From Deltaproteobacteria bacterium (GTDB lineage: Bacteria; Desulfobacterota; Binatia; UBA1149; JAJCZL01), in assembly GCA_029262415.1 (NCBI GenBank), contig JAJCZL010000022.1, forward strand, positions 1 through 64,000: DNA of 64,000 nt, given 5' to 3'. Below, piece by piece: positions 62,660 to 64,000 of the stretch. Both the position numbers and the translations under genes were made by a program. A model generated the notes under the pieces. That model had not been told where the DNA came from, made no database searches, and was given only the letters and a program-made list of their open reading frames with translations. Within the stretch, counting starts at the first letter, position 1, and every line of letters begins with the position of its first letter.

Positions 62660-64000
62660 ATGTTTGAGTTTATTACCCGGTCGCGGCGGGTCGCCACGGC
62701 TGCGCCGGTGCTGGCGGTGTGTGCCGTACTCTGCGCCCCCGTCGCGTGGGCCGAAGAGGCCCCAGCGGGCGTCATCGATAGCGGCGATACCGCTTGGATG
62801 ATCATGGCCTCAGCCATGGTCCTGCTCATGACTCCGGCGTTAGCGTTGTTTTATGGTGGGCTGGTTCGCGCGAAGAACGCACTATCGACGATCATGCATT
62901 CGCTGTTCGCGATGGGCCTGATGACCCTGCAGTGGGTCGTCATCGGCTACTCGTTGGCTTTTAGTGACGGTGGCAGCCTCAACTGGTTCGTCGGCGGATT
63001 CGACCACATCTTGCTCAACGGGGTCGGCAACGGTGCTGCTGAAGGGATGACGATTCCTCTCAGTATCTTCATGATCTTTCAGGGGATGTTCGCGATCATC
63101 ACGCCGGCTCTTATCAGCGGCGCGTTCGCCGAAAGGATAACTTTTCGCGGCTACGTAATGTTTTCATTGCTCTGGGCCACGTTGGTTTACGATCCGGTCT
63201 GTCACTGGGTATGGGGCGGCGGCTGGCTCGGAGCGGGCGGGCTCTGGGGAGAAGCGCACGCACTGGATTTCGCAGGCGGCACGGTGGTTCACGTGAACGC
63301 AGGTATCGCCGCGTTGGTCATTGCCTTGATTCTTGGCCGCCGTATCGGCTACCCGCACACAGCGATGAAACCGCACAACCTGGGCATGAGCGTTCTTGGG
63401 GCGGGGATGCTCTGGTTCGGCTGGTTTGGGTTTAACGCCGGCAGCGAGCTCGCGGTTGACGAGATCACCGCACACGCTTTTGTTGTTACGCACATCGCTG
63501 CTGCGACTGCGACAGTGGCATGGGCAGCCATCGAAGGGGTTCACAGAGGTAAGGCCAGCGTGCTCGGGGCTGCGACCGGCGCCGTTGCCGGCCTGGTCGC
63601 GATTACCCCTGCGTGCGGCTTCGTCGGAATCGGCGGCGCAATACTGATCGGCGCTGCGGTCAGCCCGATCTGCTATGGCGCTCTCATTTTGAAGGGCCGC
63701 TTGGGCTACGACGACTCCCTGGATGCCTTCGGCGTTCACGGCATCGGTGGAGCCTGGGGTGCGCTTGCGACCGGGATCTTTGCGTCTACGGCGATTGGTG
63801 GAACCGCGGGACTGCTCGAGGGCGGCGGTTTCCAGCAGGTTTGGATCCAAATCGTCAGCATCATAGCGACGGCTGGGTACGCACTCGTGGTCACATTCGT
63901 GATCGCCAAAGTCGTTGATGCGACGGTTGGGTTGCGAGTCACTGAGGACGAAGAGCGTGAAGGGCTCGACTTGGCGGCCCACGGAGAGACCGCTTACGAC
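62660..64000 (+). CDS. amtB: Ammonium transporter (Amt/AmtB), 3' end cut by window
   Basis: 447 codons are open to the window edge, so the end is missing. ATG 62660 has AGGAGGGG 4-5 bp upstream. A signal peptide (VAAPVLAVCAVLCAP, cleavage after AWA) leads into DTAWMIMASAMVLLMTPALALFYGGLVR (in parts), the Amt signature start. The phenylalanine-gate/His-pair residues lie in DFAGGTVVHVNAGIAAL and FGVHGIGGAWGALATGIFA (in parts). Eleven spans are expected and the last is at about 63840-63910. It carries ammonium or methylammonium, and is usually followed by glnK, which would lie beyond the edge. Confidence 0.95.
   Translation, partial: MFEFITRSRRVATAAPVLAVCAVLCAPVAWAEEAPAGVIDSGDTAWMIMASAMVLLMTPALALFYGGLVRAKNALSTIMHSLFAMGLMTLQWVVIGYSLAFSDGGSLNWFVGGFDHILLNGVGNGAAEGMTIPLSIFMIFQGMFAIITPALISGAFAERITFRGYVMFSLLWATLVYDPVCHWVWGGGWLGAGGLWGEAHALDFAGGTVVHVNAGIAALVIALILGRRIGYPHTAMKPHNLGMSVLGAGMLWFGWFGFNAGSELAVDEITAHAFVVTHIAAATATVAWAAIEGVHRGKASVLGAATGAVAGLVAITPACGFVGIGGAILIGAAVSPICYGALILKGRLGYDDSLDAFGVHGIGGAWGALATGIFASTAIGGTAGLLEGGGFQQVWIQIVSIIATAGYALVVTFVIAKVVDATVGLRVTEDEEREGLDLAAHGETAYD

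Overview
This is a GC-rich stretch of bacterial chromosome, almost fully coding, from a gram-negative lineage of the broad deltaproteobacterial type. Evidence for that includes the gene orders ispE/tRNA-Gln/prs/rplY/pth, rpsF/rpsR/rplI and thrS/infC/rpmI/rplT/pheS/pheT/ihfA/merR, a DUF1329 protein, secreted proteins with Cys-rich and dockerin-like tails and Thr-rich linkers, and an IF3 with a non-AUG start and a long C-terminal tail. Uncultured groups such as Binatota or Myxococcota-like lineages would fit. That placement is inference and needs marker-gene phylogeny.

Layout. 1-3.9 kb is an insertion-sequence graveyard (IS66 tnpB, IS3 transposase and tyrosine-integrase remnants) around a secreted BNR-repeat protein. 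3.9-7.0 kb holds an acyltransferase, a methyltransferase, and an alpha/beta hydrolase divergent from a TetR regulator with a 7-4-7 palindrome between them. 7.0-14.8 kb is a tightly packed six-gene reverse-strand operon: TetR, tetraheme cytochrome c, Fe-S protein fused to an SCP2 sterol/lipid-carrier domain, crotonase, SGNH protein and MBOAT acyltransferase. It fits no pathway I recognise. 15-20.6 kb has a pectinacetylesterase-like secreted protein, a small lipoprotein-like gene and a siroheme sulfite/nitrite reductase with a partner gene. 20.8-28.2 kb is a nine-gene type IV pilus/type II secretion-like operon (four prepilins, PilM-PilN fusion, PilO, PilP, PilB, PilC) without a secretin. 28.2-36.5 kb contains a sulfotransferase-like gene, then a cytochrome-oxidase maturation block (cupredoxin-like protein, small membrane protein, CtaA, CtaB, ABC-2 transporter, SCO1), divergent from a DUF1329 protein. 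36.6-39.5 kb is a PuuA/PuuD/SDR amine-catabolism set.

39.5-42.4 kb is the most striking region. A textbook cobalamin riboswitch on the minus strand precedes a secreted beta-propeller protein and a second secreted protein with a dockerin-like tail, rather than known B12 genes. An SD-sequestering helix is visible between the riboswitch and the first start codon. By analogy with the propeller protein BtuG of Bacteroides, this may be an uncharacterised B12-capture system.

42.4-64 kb is mostly housekeeping: cysC, rpsU, tRNA-Arg, an SDR, an IMPase-family phosphatase, ispE, tRNA-Gln, prs, rplY, pth, a K+-type membrane pyrophosphatase, rpsF/rpsR/rplI, a PerM-family transporter, tRNA-Val, thrS to merR, a conserved hypothetical, and an ammonium transporter cut by the window end. 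infC appears to start with AUA overlapping the thrS stop codon.
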